Source: MGBC163016 sp964518575 (GTDB taxonomy: Bacteria > Actinomycetota > Coriobacteriia > Coriobacteriales > Eggerthellaceae). From it: a stretch of 64,000 nt of DNA. Position 1 is the stretch's first letter. Every line of letters starts with the position of its first letter. The stretch is from contig CAZFGW010000006.1 of assembly GCA_964518575.1 (NCBI GenBank), positions 21,214-85,213 of the forward strand. Reading direction: 5' to 3'. The position numbers were made by a program, and so were the translations under genes. Below are positions 43,724 through 53,670 of this stretch, piece after piece. The notes beneath the pieces are model-generated. The model was not told where the DNA came from, did no database searches, and saw only the letters and a program-made list of their open reading frames with translations.

Positions 43724-44264
43724 CGCTTTGCTCCTTGCTCTGTGATGCCCATGCTTTATACGATCCGTCGGTCACACCCGCTGCGCTTCCGAGTATCATC
43801 ACTTCGATCTTACGCAAGAAGAGCGTGTGTGCAAGATCGACCTGCGACAACGGCGCGATCAGATATGCCCGCATACCCGCACCGTGCGCCCCCATGACAT
43901 CGGTGAGCAACTGATCGCCAATGCACACGCAACGTTTGCGCGGCACCCCGAGCGTCTTTGCCGCCTTGAAAAAACCGCCGGGCAGCGGCTTGCATGCTTT
44001 CGCTACGAGTGGAAGATCGAGCGCATCGGCGAAGTCATGTACGTTGGCATGCCAGTTGTTGGATAATAGGCAGATGCCGATTCCCGCTTGCCGAGCTTGG
44101 TTCATGAAGCGTTCAGCGCCGCGGTCGAGCAGACCGCTTTCACGCGAGCGGATCGTGTTGTCGATATCAAGGACGATGCCGCTGATTTCCTCATTGAGAA
44201 GGTCGGTATCTATTCTGATCTGGGAGAGGCTCGCAAAAAGCTTATCCGGCTTGAAAAAGCTCAT
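43716..44264 (-). CDS. YqeG-type HAD-superfamily phosphatase
   Basis: A 182-residue HAD phosphatase of the YqeG/PGP family. Motif I reads GIVLDIDNTI, motif II LLSNNW, and the C-terminal acidic motif is CIGDQLLTDVMGA. Relatives dephosphorylate phosphatidylglycerophosphate in some organisms, but the substrate here is not established. Sits between mltG and aroE, overlapping aroE, as in many Gram-positive genomes. Confidence 0.88.
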   Translation of the reverse strand: MSFFKPDKLFASLSQIRIDTDLLNEEISGIVLDIDNTIRSRESGLLDRGAERFMNQARQAGIGICLLSNNWHANVHDFADALDLPLVAKACKPLPGGFFKAAKTLGVPRKRCVCIGDQLLTDVMGAHGAGMRAYLIAPLSQVDLAHTLFLRKIEVMILGSAAGVTDGSYKAWASQSKEQSGE

Positions 44265-44280
44265 CGGTGCGGTGCGGGTG

Positions 44281-45402
44281 CTAATTGCCGATAGCGCGCA
44301 TATGGTCTTCGTAGGTCACGCTGAAATCATACGTGCCATCGCTTTGCGTGAAGAAGAACATATAGTCCGACTTCTCAGGATTGCAAACAGCGCTGAGCGC
44401 CGCAAGCGAGGGATTGCAAATCGGTGTGGGGGGAAGCCCAGAATTGCTATAGGTGCTGTAGGGCGTGTTCGCATGCACCTCGTCCCCGCTCGGATCATGT
44501 CCGACTTCGTATGCCGTGGTGGCATCCGACTCAAGATAAGGACGATCGGAGGTCAGACGGTTGTAGAACACCGATGCCACAAGCGGCATATTCTCCGTGT
44601 TCGACTCCTTCTCGACGATAGAAGCAAGCTTCACCATACCGTACAGATCGAGCCCCACCGAAGAGGGATAGGCAAGGTCAAGTCCCGCAGTTTCCGTTTG
44701 GAATTGGGTAAGCATCATGTTCACTACACTTTTTGCATCATCGGTTGCCGTGATGGCGTAGGTCTTGGGGAAGAGGAACCCCTCAAGGCTGTTCGTACCA
44801 ACCCCGGAAAGGAACGGATAGGTGGCAGCATAAACAGACGCATCCGCTGACGCATCGAGAAACGCCTGCTTGCTGATTCTGCCCGCGGTTGCCGTGTCGA
44901 TGAGCCCGGCGATCGCTTCGCGCGTAACACCCTCAGGCACGGTCAAGGTATCGGCTGTAGAAGCCGGTCCTGCCATGAGCGCTGCGAGAACCTGATCATT
45001 GGTCATGCCGCCTTTGAACAAATACGTGCCCGGAATGAGCGAGCCTGCGGCGTTTTTGCTGTTGACGAGTTCCAAGAACCGATCCGTATTCGCAATAACG
45101 TGGTTCTTCTTGAGATCCGTGGCAATAGCGGACGCCCCTGAGCCCTCCTCAACCGTGACGACAACCTCTTGACCTTCGGGAAGAAGCTCACCATCACTCG
45201 AGCAGCTCCTCACCACGAAAAAGACCGCCAGCGCGATCACCGCAATGATAATGACGCAGATGATGATCGGCAGCTTCGACGTCTTCGGACGTATTGCGCT
45301 CGTGTCATAGGTTTTGAATTCCTGACGCGCCCGCGCATGGGCGTTTCTCGCTGCCCGATTGTTCTTGGAAGATATAGGAACTTGTTTCGAGTGAAAGCCC
45401 AC
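44281..45402 (-). CDS. mltG: Endolytic murein transglycosylase MltG
   Basis: Membrane-anchored YceG-like enzyme of 373 residues that cuts nascent peptidoglycan. A cytoplasmic basic N terminus precedes a helix (LPIIICVIIIAVIALAVFFVV); the outer part holds a LysM-like segment and the YceG domain with the catalytic glutamate in LASIVEKESNT. GTG at 45402, with GGGGAG ending ruvX, is chosen; an ATG at 45432 would overlap ruvX. Directly coupled to ruvX. Confidence 0.93.
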   Translation of the reverse strand: MGFHSKQVPISSKNNRAARNAHARARQEFKTYDTSAIRPKTSKLPIIICVIIIAVIALAVFFVVRSCSSDGELLPEGQEVVVTVEEGSGASAIATDLKKNHVIANTDRFLELVNSKNAAGSLIPGTYLFKGGMTNDQVLAALMAGPASTADTLTVPEGVTREAIAGLIDTATAGRISKQAFLDASADASVYAATYPFLSGVGTNSLEGFLFPKTYAITATDDAKSVVNMMLTQFQTETAGLDLAYPSSVGLDLYGMVKLASIVEKESNTENMPLVASVFYNRLTSDRPYLESDATTAYEVGHDPSGDEVHANTPYSTYSNSGLPPTPICNPSLAALSAVCNPEKSDYMFFFTQSDGTYDFSVTYEDHMRAIGN

Positions 45403-45403
45403 G

Positions 45404-45835
45404 TCACTCCCCTTCTTGCAATTGCCCGTCATAGGTGTCGAGCCACGCTTGCAGAAACATTGAGGCAGCAATCATATCCACTTTGCCGCGCATCCGCTTT
45501 TCATCATACCCCAATTCATGGAGCGTGCGCTTCGCCTGAGAAGAACTCATACGCTCATCGCAAAATATATGCTTGATGCCACAAGATTCTGTGATTGTAT
45601 CAGACATCTGTCGAATATGTTGTGCCTGTTGCCCTTCTTCACCATCAAGCGAAAGGGGAAGTCCGCACAGAAGCACCGACGGCTCCCAGTCCTCGATCAG
45701 ACGAGCGAAACTCTTCGCGCATTGAAGTACCTCAGGGGTGGGCAGAACAGCAAGCGGAGTAGCAACGCTGAGCGCGGGATCGCTGATGGCGATCCCCGTG
45801 CGAACATCTCCGATATCGAGCGCCATAACCCTCAT
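45404..45835 (-). CDS. ruvX: Putative Holliday junction resolvase RuvX/YqgF
   Basis: RNase H-fold nuclease of 143 residues, involved in pre-16S rRNA 5' processing and proposed as a junction resolvase. Opens MRVMALDIGDVRTGIAISD and contains CGLPLSLDGEEGQQAQ and DERMSSSQAKRTLHELG with acidic active-site residues. ATG at 45835 has CGGAGG upstream. Conserved neighbour of alaS and mltG. Confidence 0.95.
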   Translation of the reverse strand: MRVMALDIGDVRTGIAISDPALSVATPLAVLPTPEVLQCAKSFARLIEDWEPSVLLCGLPLSLDGEEGQQAQHIRQMSDTITESCGIKHIFCDERMSSSQAKRTLHELGYDEKRMRGKVDMIAASMFLQAWLDTYDGQLQEGE

Positions 45836-45874
45836 GAACACCTCCGACATCCAAGCGACGCGTCGGCGAAAAAG

Positions 45875-48511
45875 CTACAGAAGCATGTTACGCGCGATCT
45901 CAAGCGCATCCTCGATCCCCGCGGGGTTCTTGCCGCCGGCCTGCGCCATGGCGGGCTTGCCGCCGCCACCGCCGCCGATCGCCGGACCCATCGCTTTGAT
46001 CAGGCTTGCCGCGTCGAATCCCTTCGCAACCGCCTCGTCGGTTCCCGCTGCGAGCAGAACGACTTTGCCGTCATCCTCACCGATAACCACGAGCGCGCCC
46101 GGCTCACTCATGCGCGAACGCACAACATCCCACAGATGACGCTGTCCGCCGGAGTTGCGTGCGGGCGCTTGCGCGATGATGAGCGGATAGCCCGCAGGAG
46201 CCTGCACTGCCTGATCGAGCAGATCGTTGATCTTGTCGTCGGATACCGCCTCTTTGCCGCGCTTCGCCACCTGCTGCAGCTCTTTGAAGCTCTTCAGGTT
46301 GGATGCGGTACGCTCACTGACGTCGAACAGCGGCACCTTGAGCAGCGCCGCCGTCTCCTTAAGCTCAGCCTCGACTTTGTTCACATAGGCAAGGGCGCCG
46401 AAACTCGTGACCGCCTCGATCCTGCGCTGGTTCGCACCGATGCTGGATTCGCTGATGATCTTCAAAAACCCGATCTCGGACGTATTGCGCACATGGCAGC
46501 CGCCGCAGAGCTCGGAGGAGAAATCCCCCGCCTTGACGACCCTAACCACCTCGCCGTATTTTTCGCCGAACAACGCTGTGACGCCGTCCTCGCGCGCCTG
46601 GTCAAGCGATGTCTCGTAGATATCCGTAGGGATGGCTTCCATGATCTTCTCGTTCGCGATGCGCTCGATCTCAGCAATCTGCTCGTCGGTGAGCGCTTCG
46701 AAGTGGGTGAAGTCGAAACGAAGGCGATCGGGAGCCACAAACGATCCCGCCTGCTTGATGTGTTCGCCGAGCACCGTACGCAGCGTGGCATGGAGAAGAT
46801 GCGTTGCGGTGTGATTGCGCTCGATTGCAGCGCGCCGGTTCGCGTCAACGATGGCAGCGACCTCGTCCCCGACAGCAATGGCGCCATCTTCGGGACGTAC
46901 GGTGTGTGCGAAAAGCCCGCTTTCGGGCAAGGTGGTATCGAGCACGTATGCCTTGACCTCGCCGTCAACGAGCATACCCGTATCGCCGACCTCGCCACCC
47001 ATCTCTCCGTAGAAGGGCGTGACATCGAGCACGACCTGCCCCGTGTCTCCCGCATCAAGTCGCTCGACGCGCTCACCATCTTTGACGATAGCAAGGATAT
47101 GTGCAGACGAGGTGGTGGTGTCATAGCCCACGAACGAGCTTGCACCCACCTCGTTCAAGATATCGTTGAACACGCCGCCGTAGGTCGACCACGCCGCATC
47201 GGCATCTTTCGCTCCAGCAAGACGAGCGCGCTGGCGCTGATCAGCCATGCAAGCATCGAACTCATCCATATCAACAGCGATGCCGCGCTCCGAAGCGATC
47301 TCAGAGGTGATCTCAACGGGGAATCCGTAGGTATCATGCAGCACGAACGCGACCTGCCCCGAGAGCACCTTGCCCTCGAGGTCGGCAAGCGCATCCTCAA
47401 GATAGCTCTTGCCCTGGCGAAGCGTTTCGCCGAACCGTTCTTCCTCCGCCAAGATGAGCTTGCGCTCAAGTTCGCGATTCTCAACGATCTCGGGATAGGA
47501 GCTGCCCATAAGGCGAACGACCTCGTCAACATACTCATTGAGGAACGGTCCATCAAGCCCCAGAAGGTGCGCCTTCATGATGGCGCGGCGCAGCAGCCGG
47601 CGCAAAACATAGCCGCGTCCCTCGTTAGACGGCAGAATGCCATCGGCGATCATGAAGGTAACCGCACGGCTGTGATCCGCCATGATCCGAAGATTCAAAT
47701 CGACGGTATCGTCCGTGCCATATTGCTTGCCCGTCAAACGCTCGCCCACGCCGATCAATGAGCGCAGGACATCCGTTTCGTAGTTCGATTGTACGCCTTG
47801 CAGGATGGCAGCGATCCGCTCAAGACCCATGCCGGTGTCGATATTCTTCTTCGGCAGCTCGACGAGGCTCCCGTCCTCTTGCCCGTCATATTGCGTGAAC
47901 ACGCAGTTCCAGTATTCGAGATAGCGATCGCAATCGCAGCCGGGCGCACAATCGGGGCTTCCGCACCCGAACGCTTCGCCCTGATCGTAATAGAGCTCTG
48001 AGCAGGGACCGCACGGACCAGTTGGACCGGCGCGCCAGAAATTGTCATCCTCCCCCAGTTTCGAGATATGATCCTCAGGGATGCCGAGACGCTTCCAGAT
48101 CTCGATCGTTTCGTCGTCATCCTCATAAACCGTGAAGTAGAGTTTCTCCTGAGGAAGCCCGAGCACGTTTACGGAGAAATCAAGCGCCCACGCGCACATC
48201 TCTTCTTTGAAATACTCGCCGAACGAGAAATTGCCGAGCATTTCGAAAAAGCTCAGGTGTCTGCCCGTAGTTCCAATGATATCGATGTCATTGGTGCGCA
48301 CGCATTTCTGCACCGTCGTCGTGCCGATGTAGGGCGCCTCAAGCTGCTTTTGCTGGAGGAAGTACGGCTTGAATTGCACCATGCCGGCGCTCGTGAGCAA
48401 CAATGACGGATCGTCGGGAATGAGCGAGGAGGAGGGCATCCGTTTGCAGCCCTTTTCCTCGAAGTATTTGAGGAATGTTTCGCGTATCTGCGCCGAAGTC
48501 ATGTATTCCAT
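45875..48511 (-). CDS. alaS: Alanyl-tRNA synthetase
   Basis: Charges tRNA-Ala; 878 residues in the usual order: catalytic domain (TSAQIRETFLKYFEEKGC, FFEMLGNFSFGEYF), tRNA-recognition domain, editing domain with zinc motif NHTATHLLHATLR and CGGCHVRNTSEIG, and the C-Ala domain ending in a glycine-rich GGGGGGKPAMAQAGG. The start is either ATG 48511 or ATG 48502; the latter matches relatives better. Followed by ruvX after 39 bases. Confidence 0.98.
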   Translation of the reverse strand: MEYMTSAQIRETFLKYFEEKGCKRMPSSSLIPDDPSLLLTSAGMVQFKPYFLQQKQLEAPYIGTTTVQKCVRTNDIDIIGTTGRHLSFFEMLGNFSFGEYFKEEMCAWALDFSVNVLGLPQEKLYFTVYEDDDETIEIWKRLGIPEDHISKLGEDDNFWRAGPTGPCGPCSELYYDQGEAFGCGSPDCAPGCDCDRYLEYWNCVFTQYDGQEDGSLVELPKKNIDTGMGLERIAAILQGVQSNYETDVLRSLIGVGERLTGKQYGTDDTVDLNLRIMADHSRAVTFMIADGILPSNEGRGYVLRRLLRRAIMKAHLLGLDGPFLNEYVDEVVRLMGSSYPEIVENRELERKLILAEEERFGETLRQGKSYLEDALADLEGKVLSGQVAFVLHDTYGFPVEITSEIASERGIAVDMDEFDACMADQRQRARLAGAKDADAAWSTYGGVFNDILNEVGASSFVGYDTTTSSAHILAIVKDGERVERLDAGDTGQVVLDVTPFYGEMGGEVGDTGMLVDGEVKAYVLDTTLPESGLFAHTVRPEDGAIAVGDEVAAIVDANRRAAIERNHTATHLLHATLRTVLGEHIKQAGSFVAPDRLRFDFTHFEALTDEQIAEIERIANEKIMEAIPTDIYETSLDQAREDGVTALFGEKYGEVVRVVKAGDFSSELCGGCHVRNTSEIGFLKIISESSIGANQRRIEAVTSFGALAYVNKVEAELKETAALLKVPLFDVSERTASNLKSFKELQQVAKRGKEAVSDDKINDLLDQAVQAPAGYPLIIAQAPARNSGGQRHLWDVVRSRMSEPGALVVIGEDDGKVVLLAAGTDEAVAKGFDAASLIKAMGPAIGGGGGGKPAMAQAGGKNPAGIEDALEIARNMLL

Positions 48512-48570
48512 GCGAGGTTCTTTCTATGAGGGTGAAGTGCAATTGCTGATTATATGATAAATGCTCTCTC

Positions 48571-50016
48571 TTAGCTTCCCCCGCGTGCACCTTCGTCATC
48601 GGCGTGAGCGCGCTCGGAATGCCCTTGGGTCTGAGCGGTATCGGACGAGGAGCTTGCCTTAGCAATCGGCTCGGTTTTGATCGGCACTGCATCTTTGCCG
48701 CGCGCCGCATCTTCGTCATGCGCCACATCTTTGTCATGGGCACTCTTTTCGATATCCACTTCGATGGATTTCTCGACCCGCTTGAGCAGCGCTTTATGCT
48801 GATCTTTCTTATCGAGCTTGCTCGGCGAGGTTGCATCAAAGAGCGGATCGACCTCTTGACCTTGCGAAGGAGAACCCTTGAAGAACACGCCATCCTCAGA
48901 GACCACACGCCGCCCTGTTGCCTTCTCGAAATAGTAGACGAAACACGACTTCATGACCGCCACAGCGGGGATGGAGAAGAGCATGCCGACCAGCGACCCC
49001 AAAAGCCCGCTCATGGCTCCGCCGATGGCAGAGCCGACCATCATGGCAACGAGCGTGAGTGCCGGATGGATATCAACGGAATCGGACATGATCTTCGGAC
49101 TCACGAACGTGTAGACGAACTGCTGGATGATGATCGTTCCCACCAAAGCGATAATGGCGGTAAGCGGGCTCACGAAAACCGCGGTAATAGCAGCGACCGC
49201 ACCGCCGAGCCAGGGACCCACGATAGGGATGATATTGAGGGTACCAGTAATAACACCAAGCGCGGGGGCATTTTGCAACCCCACGATGGCGAAAAGGATG
49301 CCGCAGCCCACTCCGATGATGAAGCACTGAATGAGTGTGCCTTTGATATACCCGCCCATGATGCGCGTGAAGGTGATGTGCAGAAAATGTGCGTCTTCAT
49401 AGTGACGCGGAGAAATGATGCGCTTCATCTCGCGACCGATTGCGGGCAGCTCCATGAGAATCCAGAATGCCACCACGAGCGCGAAACCAATAGCCATAAG
49501 CCCATTCGCCACCGCGGTTCCAAAATCGACGACGGTGCTTGCCGCGCCTGAAGCCATAGATGATGCCCAACTTGAAACGGATGCGCCGACACTGTTGATG
49601 ATGTTGTGAACGGTCTCATTGTCGAGCCAAGACGAATACTTGCTGTACAGGTCGCTCAACCATTTCGAAGTCTGCTCAACATAGACAGGGATGTTCGTGA
49701 GGATGTCGATGAACTGGTCATTGAGACCGAACATCGGCGAGAAGATCAAAAAGCCGACCGCGCCTACGACAAGAAAGAGCACGACATAGGAAAGGGCGGT
49801 TGCCACCACACGGGAAAGTCCCTTTTTCTGAAGCGTATTGACGATGCCGCGCAGGCAGAAAACGAAGACGAGCGTCCAGATCAGCATGGACATCGGAAGG
49901 GAGAGGATGTTCAGCAGATAGATGATGACACCCACAAGGATGCAAGCGCCCACACAGGTCCAGACGAACAAAAACGCCTTCTTGAGCTTATCCTTCTTTT
50001 CCACCGAGTCGAACAT
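48571..50016 (-). CDS. AI-2E family transporter (YtvI/PerM-type permease)
   Basis: A 481-residue multi-pass membrane protein with about eight helices and the conserved segments LQKKGLSRVVATALSYV and LNIIPIVGPWLGGAVAAI near the C terminal half. Family members export small molecules or sodium, but the substrate is unknown. A charged cytoplasmic tail of about 100 residues (Asp/His/Lys-rich) follows the last helix. AGAGGTC ribosome site. Between the DUF948-like gene and alaS. Confidence 0.9.
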   Translation of the reverse strand: MFDSVEKKDKLKKAFLFVWTCVGACILVGVIIYLLNILSLPMSMLIWTLVFVFCLRGIVNTLQKKGLSRVVATALSYVVLFLVVGAVGFLIFSPMFGLNDQFIDILTNIPVYVEQTSKWLSDLYSKYSSWLDNETVHNIINSVGASVSSWASSMASGAASTVVDFGTAVANGLMAIGFALVVAFWILMELPAIGREMKRIISPRHYEDAHFLHITFTRIMGGYIKGTLIQCFIIGVGCGILFAIVGLQNAPALGVITGTLNIIPIVGPWLGGAVAAITAVFVSPLTAIIALVGTIIIQQFVYTFVSPKIMSDSVDIHPALTLVAMMVGSAIGGAMSGLLGSLVGMLFSIPAVAVMKSCFVYYFEKATGRRVVSEDGVFFKGSPSQGQEVDPLFDATSPSKLDKKDQHKALLKRVEKSIEVDIEKSAHDKDVAHDEDAARGKDAVPIKTEPIAKASSSSDTAQTQGHSERAHADDEGARGGS

Positions 50017-50060
50017 ATGACCTCTAAGCCTATCTGGGCAAAGACAGGGTGCGAACGAAC

Positions 50061-50720
50061 TTAGTAGGTGTTTGAGTCAGCATCGACATTGCCAAGGACA
50101 TCGTTGACGATACGCGTGGAAGACGCATCCATTTTCTGGGTGCGTGCTTGCCTTTGCAACGTCTGCGCCTGCTCCTCATCACGCCTCCGGGCATATGCCT
50201 GCGCTTCTTCATGGATGGTTTGCTCAGCAACACTGCCAGCCGTATCCACGAAATCGACGATGGGGTTCACGGGCTGCTTCTGCACATTCGCGCTCCCCAA
50301 ATCAACCGATTCGTCAGATGCATATTTCGGCTTGAAGCGCTCGCGTACCTTCTTGGTCACGTTGGTGACGATGTCGAGCGGTGCGCTTGTTACGGTATCC
50401 ACCGCGCCCACCGTCTTCGACACACCGGACGTGATCTTACTGACGTCTTCCAAGATGCCATCCACCCGCATGAGCTCTAAGTTCACCGAGTCGACCGTGA
50501 GGGTCACGCGGTCAACCAAAGGATCAACCTTGCCGAGCGTCGGCTGAAGCGTATCGATCATCTCATTGACATTCGCAACTGTAGGATCGATCTCCGCCTT
50601 GAGTTCTGCAATCGTCTTGCGCGCTTTTCTGACCGTGACGGCGAGCTCGCAAATGAACCAAATGAGCGAACACGCGACGATGGCATATGCTATCGGGATG
50701 ATGATATTAAAGACGTTCAT
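50061..50720 (-). CDS. DUF948-like membrane protein
   Basis: A 219-residue protein with an N-terminal helix (NIIIPIAYAIVACSLIWFICEL) and a long region of paired heptads (DPTVANVNEMIDTLQPTLGKVDPLVDRV, with repeated hydrophobic spacing) that resembles DUF948 proteins; the C terminus is Gln/Arg-rich. The start is ATG 50720 with GAGGAG upstream. Function unknown; DUF948 proteins are often next to AI-2E permeases and alaS. Confidence 0.8.
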   Translation of the reverse strand: MNVFNIIIPIAYAIVACSLIWFICELAVTVRKARKTIAELKAEIDPTVANVNEMIDTLQPTLGKVDPLVDRVTLTVDSVNLELMRVDGILEDVSKITSGVSKTVGAVDTVTSAPLDIVTNVTKKVRERFKPKYASDESVDLGSANVQKQPVNPIVDFVDTAGSVAEQTIHEEAQAYARRRDEEQAQTLQRQARTQKMDASSTRIVNDVLGNVDADSNTY

Positions 50721-50899
50721 GTCGATCTCCTCGGTGTCTTTGCTTTCAACACATCGATATGGTAGCCCAAGATGGCGCTCCATCGATCAGATAAGATTCT
50801 ACTTGTTGAACAAAAGAGACGACAGAATATCTCAGGGAGAGTTTCCGATTCGTTAGACCGAAGGCAAAAAAGCGTATCTCCAGCAGGTTGCCGGCGAAG

Positions 50900-51643
50900 T
50901 TATTTCCACGGATCCTCTTCGAAAAGCTGCTCGGTGGGCACGCGATCAGAATAGGGGTCGTATCCGTCATCGTCTTCGCTCTCCGCACGGATGCAGGGAT
51001 CAACGTTTTCCTTCTTCGGCGCATCGGATGGGTCCGATGACGACCTCAGCGGTTTGTGCTCAATGGTCACAAGATCGTTCGCATGCTCTTTGAGAAAGGC
51101 GCCGAGCTTCTCGAAATCGGCTTCGATCTTCTCGCGCTTGGTGACGTCGTAGAGCGCCGCCGCTGGATGAAAGGTTGGCATGACCTTGAATTTACCCGCA
51201 TCGAAAAACTGTCCGCGCAGTCCCGTGATCCCGCGGTCGGTCTTTAACACGAATCGGGTGGAGAAATTCCCGAGCGTGACGATGACCTCGGGATCGATCG
51301 TGCGCGTTTGCTCGCGCAGAAATGGCGTGCACGCCTGGATTTCTTCAGTAAGGGGATTGCGGTTATCGGGAGGACGGCACTTGAGAATGTTCGCGATGTA
51401 CACATCTTCGCGCTCAAGTCCTGCCCGCACAATAAGCTCGCTTAAGTATTTGCCCGCAGCCCCCACAAAGGGCATGCCCTGCAGATCCTCATTCTTACCC
51501 GGTGCCTCGCCGATGATGAGTACCCGCGCGTGCTCGTTTCCGCTGCCGAATACCACGTTCGTGCGTCCTTCGCAAAGCGGACAGCGCCGACATTGCTCGA
51601 CCTCGCGCCGCAACTCATCAAGGGGAATCTTCGGTTTCGCCAT
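50900..51643 (-). CDS. Family 4 uracil-DNA glycosylase
   Basis: Iron-sulfur uracil-DNA glycosylase removing uracil from DNA, 247 residues. The signature GEAPGKNEDLQGMPFVGAAG and the second motif MPTFHPAAALY are clear; the cluster cysteines are in QCRRCPLC and in LKCRPPDNRNP ... QACTPF. A C-terminal acidic tail of about 60 residues is dispensable-looking. ATG at 51643 with GAGGAG upstream; a longer frame lacks a site. Confidence 0.93.
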   Translation of the reverse strand: MAKPKIPLDELRREVEQCRRCPLCEGRTNVVFGSGNEHARVLIIGEAPGKNEDLQGMPFVGAAGKYLSELIVRAGLEREDVYIANILKCRPPDNRNPLTEEIQACTPFLREQTRTIDPEVIVTLGNFSTRFVLKTDRGITGLRGQFFDAGKFKVMPTFHPAAALYDVTKREKIEADFEKLGAFLKEHANDLVTIEHKPLRSSSDPSDAPKKENVDPCIRAESEDDDGYDPYSDRVPTEQLFEEDPWK

Positions 51644-51677
51644 GCTCACGCGCTCCTCATCTTCGAACATGCGTCAA

Positions 51678-53150
51678 TTATGTGGTGTACAAGCGCGGCA
51701 GACGCGAGCAGCCGAATCCGATGCAAACCTCATGGGGCACCGTTTTGAGCACATCGGCCATCTCGTCGATGGTGACCATGGCATTGCCATCGATCCCCGC
51801 GATGATCACCTCGTCCCCGACCTGAGGATCAGGGGTGCCCAGATCGCGATGGGTGCGCAAATCAACTTCGAACATAGCTTGATCCATACAGATCGTGCCG
51901 ACCTGAGGATATTGCACGCCGTTCAAAATGACGTCGATCCGATCCGAAAGCCCGCGCCGATACCCGTCGGCATAGCCGATCGGCAGCGTACAGACCCGTG
52001 CAAAACCACCGCTGCGATGCAAGAGCCCGTAGCTCACTCCTTCGCCCACAGGCACGTTCTTCACCTGTGTGATGCGCGCATGCACGCTCATCGCAGGAGT
52101 CAGATCGACGAGTCCATACGTTTCGGGGCAAGGGTAGAAGCCATAGAGCGAGAGTCCTAGCCGCACCATGTCGAAATGAACCTCGGGATAGCGGATGATG
52201 GCAGCTGAGTTCGCCGCATGTACGATGCCGGGGTCAACGCCATAGGCGCGCATCTCCTCGATTGTTTCGACAAAATGAGCGACTTGGATTCGAAATTCCA
52301 TTGAGTCAGGCGTGTCTGCCGTGGCGAAATGGGTGAACGTACCCACCAGATCGAGTGCGCGGTGGAAAGACACGCGGCGCAAGAACTCGATCACCTCATC
52401 GAAGCGCACGCCGATCCGGTTCATGCCCGTGTTGACCTTCAAGTGATACGGCGCACGCATGCCTACCGAATCCGCCGCTTCGCCATAACGCACAGCGAAC
52501 TCAGCGGTATAGATGGTCGGCATGATGCGGTATGCCAGCAACAGCGGGATGGTGGTCGCAGGCGGCTCTGCCAGAACGAGAATGGGCGCGCCGATATCGG
52601 CTTTGCGAAGCTCAATGGCCTCATCAACCGTAGCGACACCCAGATACTCAGCTCCCGCGTTGAGCGCTGTTTTCGCACAGGGCACGGCACCATGACCGTA
52701 ACCATCAGCCTTAACCACCGCCATGAGCAGTGTGTTTGGAGCAAGCATCCGCTTGATAGCCATCGTGTTGTTCTGGATGGCGTTAAGATCGATCTCCACC
52801 CACGCCCAACGCCGTTCGAGCTCGGGAATCTCCTCAAGCTCTCTGTAGTCGAACACAGGCGCGCTCTGCCCTTCATCCACATCGGGCACTCTCAAAAAGC
52901 GGCGCATATCGGCAGGATAGAATTCCTGTCCCCTGCTCAAGGAGCGCTCTTTGTACCCGGTCACAGGGCTTGTATAACTCGGAACCTGCCACCCGGCTCG
53001 CGCAGAATGCTTCTCATGCTTCTTGAAGTCGGTGCTCACATTCCCGAGCTCTGCGGCAGTACGTGATTTGCGCATCGCGTCTCCCGCGGACACGAATCCC
53101 GGCTTGCGCTTCGAGAATCCTGTGAAACCGTTTGGTATATCATCCATCAC
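51678..53150 (-). CDS. alr: Alanine racemase with N-terminal extension
   Basis: PLP-dependent enzyme making D-alanine for cell wall synthesis. The catalytic lysine is in LLMAVVKADGYGHGAVPC, the second base in GVSYGLLHR, and the C terminus has VTIDEMADVLKTVPHEV. The protein is 490 residues, about 110 longer than usual; the extra N-terminal part is basic and Ser-rich and probably disordered. The start codon is GTG 53150 or the ATG next to it. Next to the Mo-cofactor genes and UDG. Confidence 0.93.
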   Translation of the reverse strand: MMDDIPNGFTGFSKRKPGFVSAGDAMRKSRTAAELGNVSTDFKKHEKHSARAGWQVPSYTSPVTGYKERSLSRGQEFYPADMRRFLRVPDVDEGQSAPVFDYRELEEIPELERRWAWVEIDLNAIQNNTMAIKRMLAPNTLLMAVVKADGYGHGAVPCAKTALNAGAEYLGVATVDEAIELRKADIGAPILVLAEPPATTIPLLLAYRIMPTIYTAEFAVRYGEAADSVGMRAPYHLKVNTGMNRIGVRFDEVIEFLRRVSFHRALDLVGTFTHFATADTPDSMEFRIQVAHFVETIEEMRAYGVDPGIVHAANSAAIIRYPEVHFDMVRLGLSLYGFYPCPETYGLVDLTPAMSVHARITQVKNVPVGEGVSYGLLHRSGGFARVCTLPIGYADGYRRGLSDRIDVILNGVQYPQVGTICMDQAMFEVDLRTHRDLGTPDPQVGDEVIIAGIDGNAMVTIDEMADVLKTVPHEVCIGFGCSRLPRLYTT

Positions 53151-53174
53151 AACCGCGCCTTTGTCGTCAACGTA

Positions 53175-53657
53175 TTATTCATGCCCTTCGGCAGCCATCA
53201 TGGAAACCGCATGCGGGAGCGCCTTGACCACACCGTCCCAATTTTCCGTTGCTGCCTTCGTCGAGCCGGGAAGATTGATAACGAGTACCGTACCGCGCTG
53301 CATGCAAAGCGCTCGAGAGAGCATTGCGTATGGAGTGATCTGGAGCGAATGCCAACGCATTGCCTCCGCTATTCCCGGCACTTCCCGATCGCACACATCC
53401 CGCGTCGCCTCCGGCGTGACATCACGCGGCGAAAGACCGCTTCCGCCGCAAGCGAGCACAACATCGCAGGGCAGCTCGCATGCATCCACGATCGCGCGGG
53501 CAATCATGTCCCGCTCATCTTTGACGATCACGTGGCTTGCGCATTCCCAGCCCGCATCAGCGATGAGTTTCTCAAGCGCATATCCTGCCGCATCCTCGCT
53601 CAGATCGCGGGTATCGGAGCAGGTAACGATGCCGAATCGAATGGTCCTGTCAGTCAA
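53175..53657 (-). CDS. Molybdopterin adenylyltransferase (MogA/MoaB family)
   Basis: Activates molybdopterin by adenylylation prior to metal insertion; 160 residues. Conserved stretches are VTCSDTRDLSEDAAGYALEKL and LACGGSGLSPRDVTPEAT. The start is TTG at 53657, with AAGGAGG six bases upstream. It lies 13 bases after moeA, which catalyses the next step. Confidence 0.93.
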   Translation of the reverse strand: MTDRTIRFGIVTCSDTRDLSEDAAGYALEKLIADAGWECASHVIVKDERDMIARAIVDACELPCDVVLACGGSGLSPRDVTPEATRDVCDREVPGIAEAMRWHSLQITPYAMLSRALCMQRGTVLVINLPGSTKAATENWDGVVKALPHAVSMMAAEGHE

Positions 53658-53670
53658 CGAAGCCTCCTTG

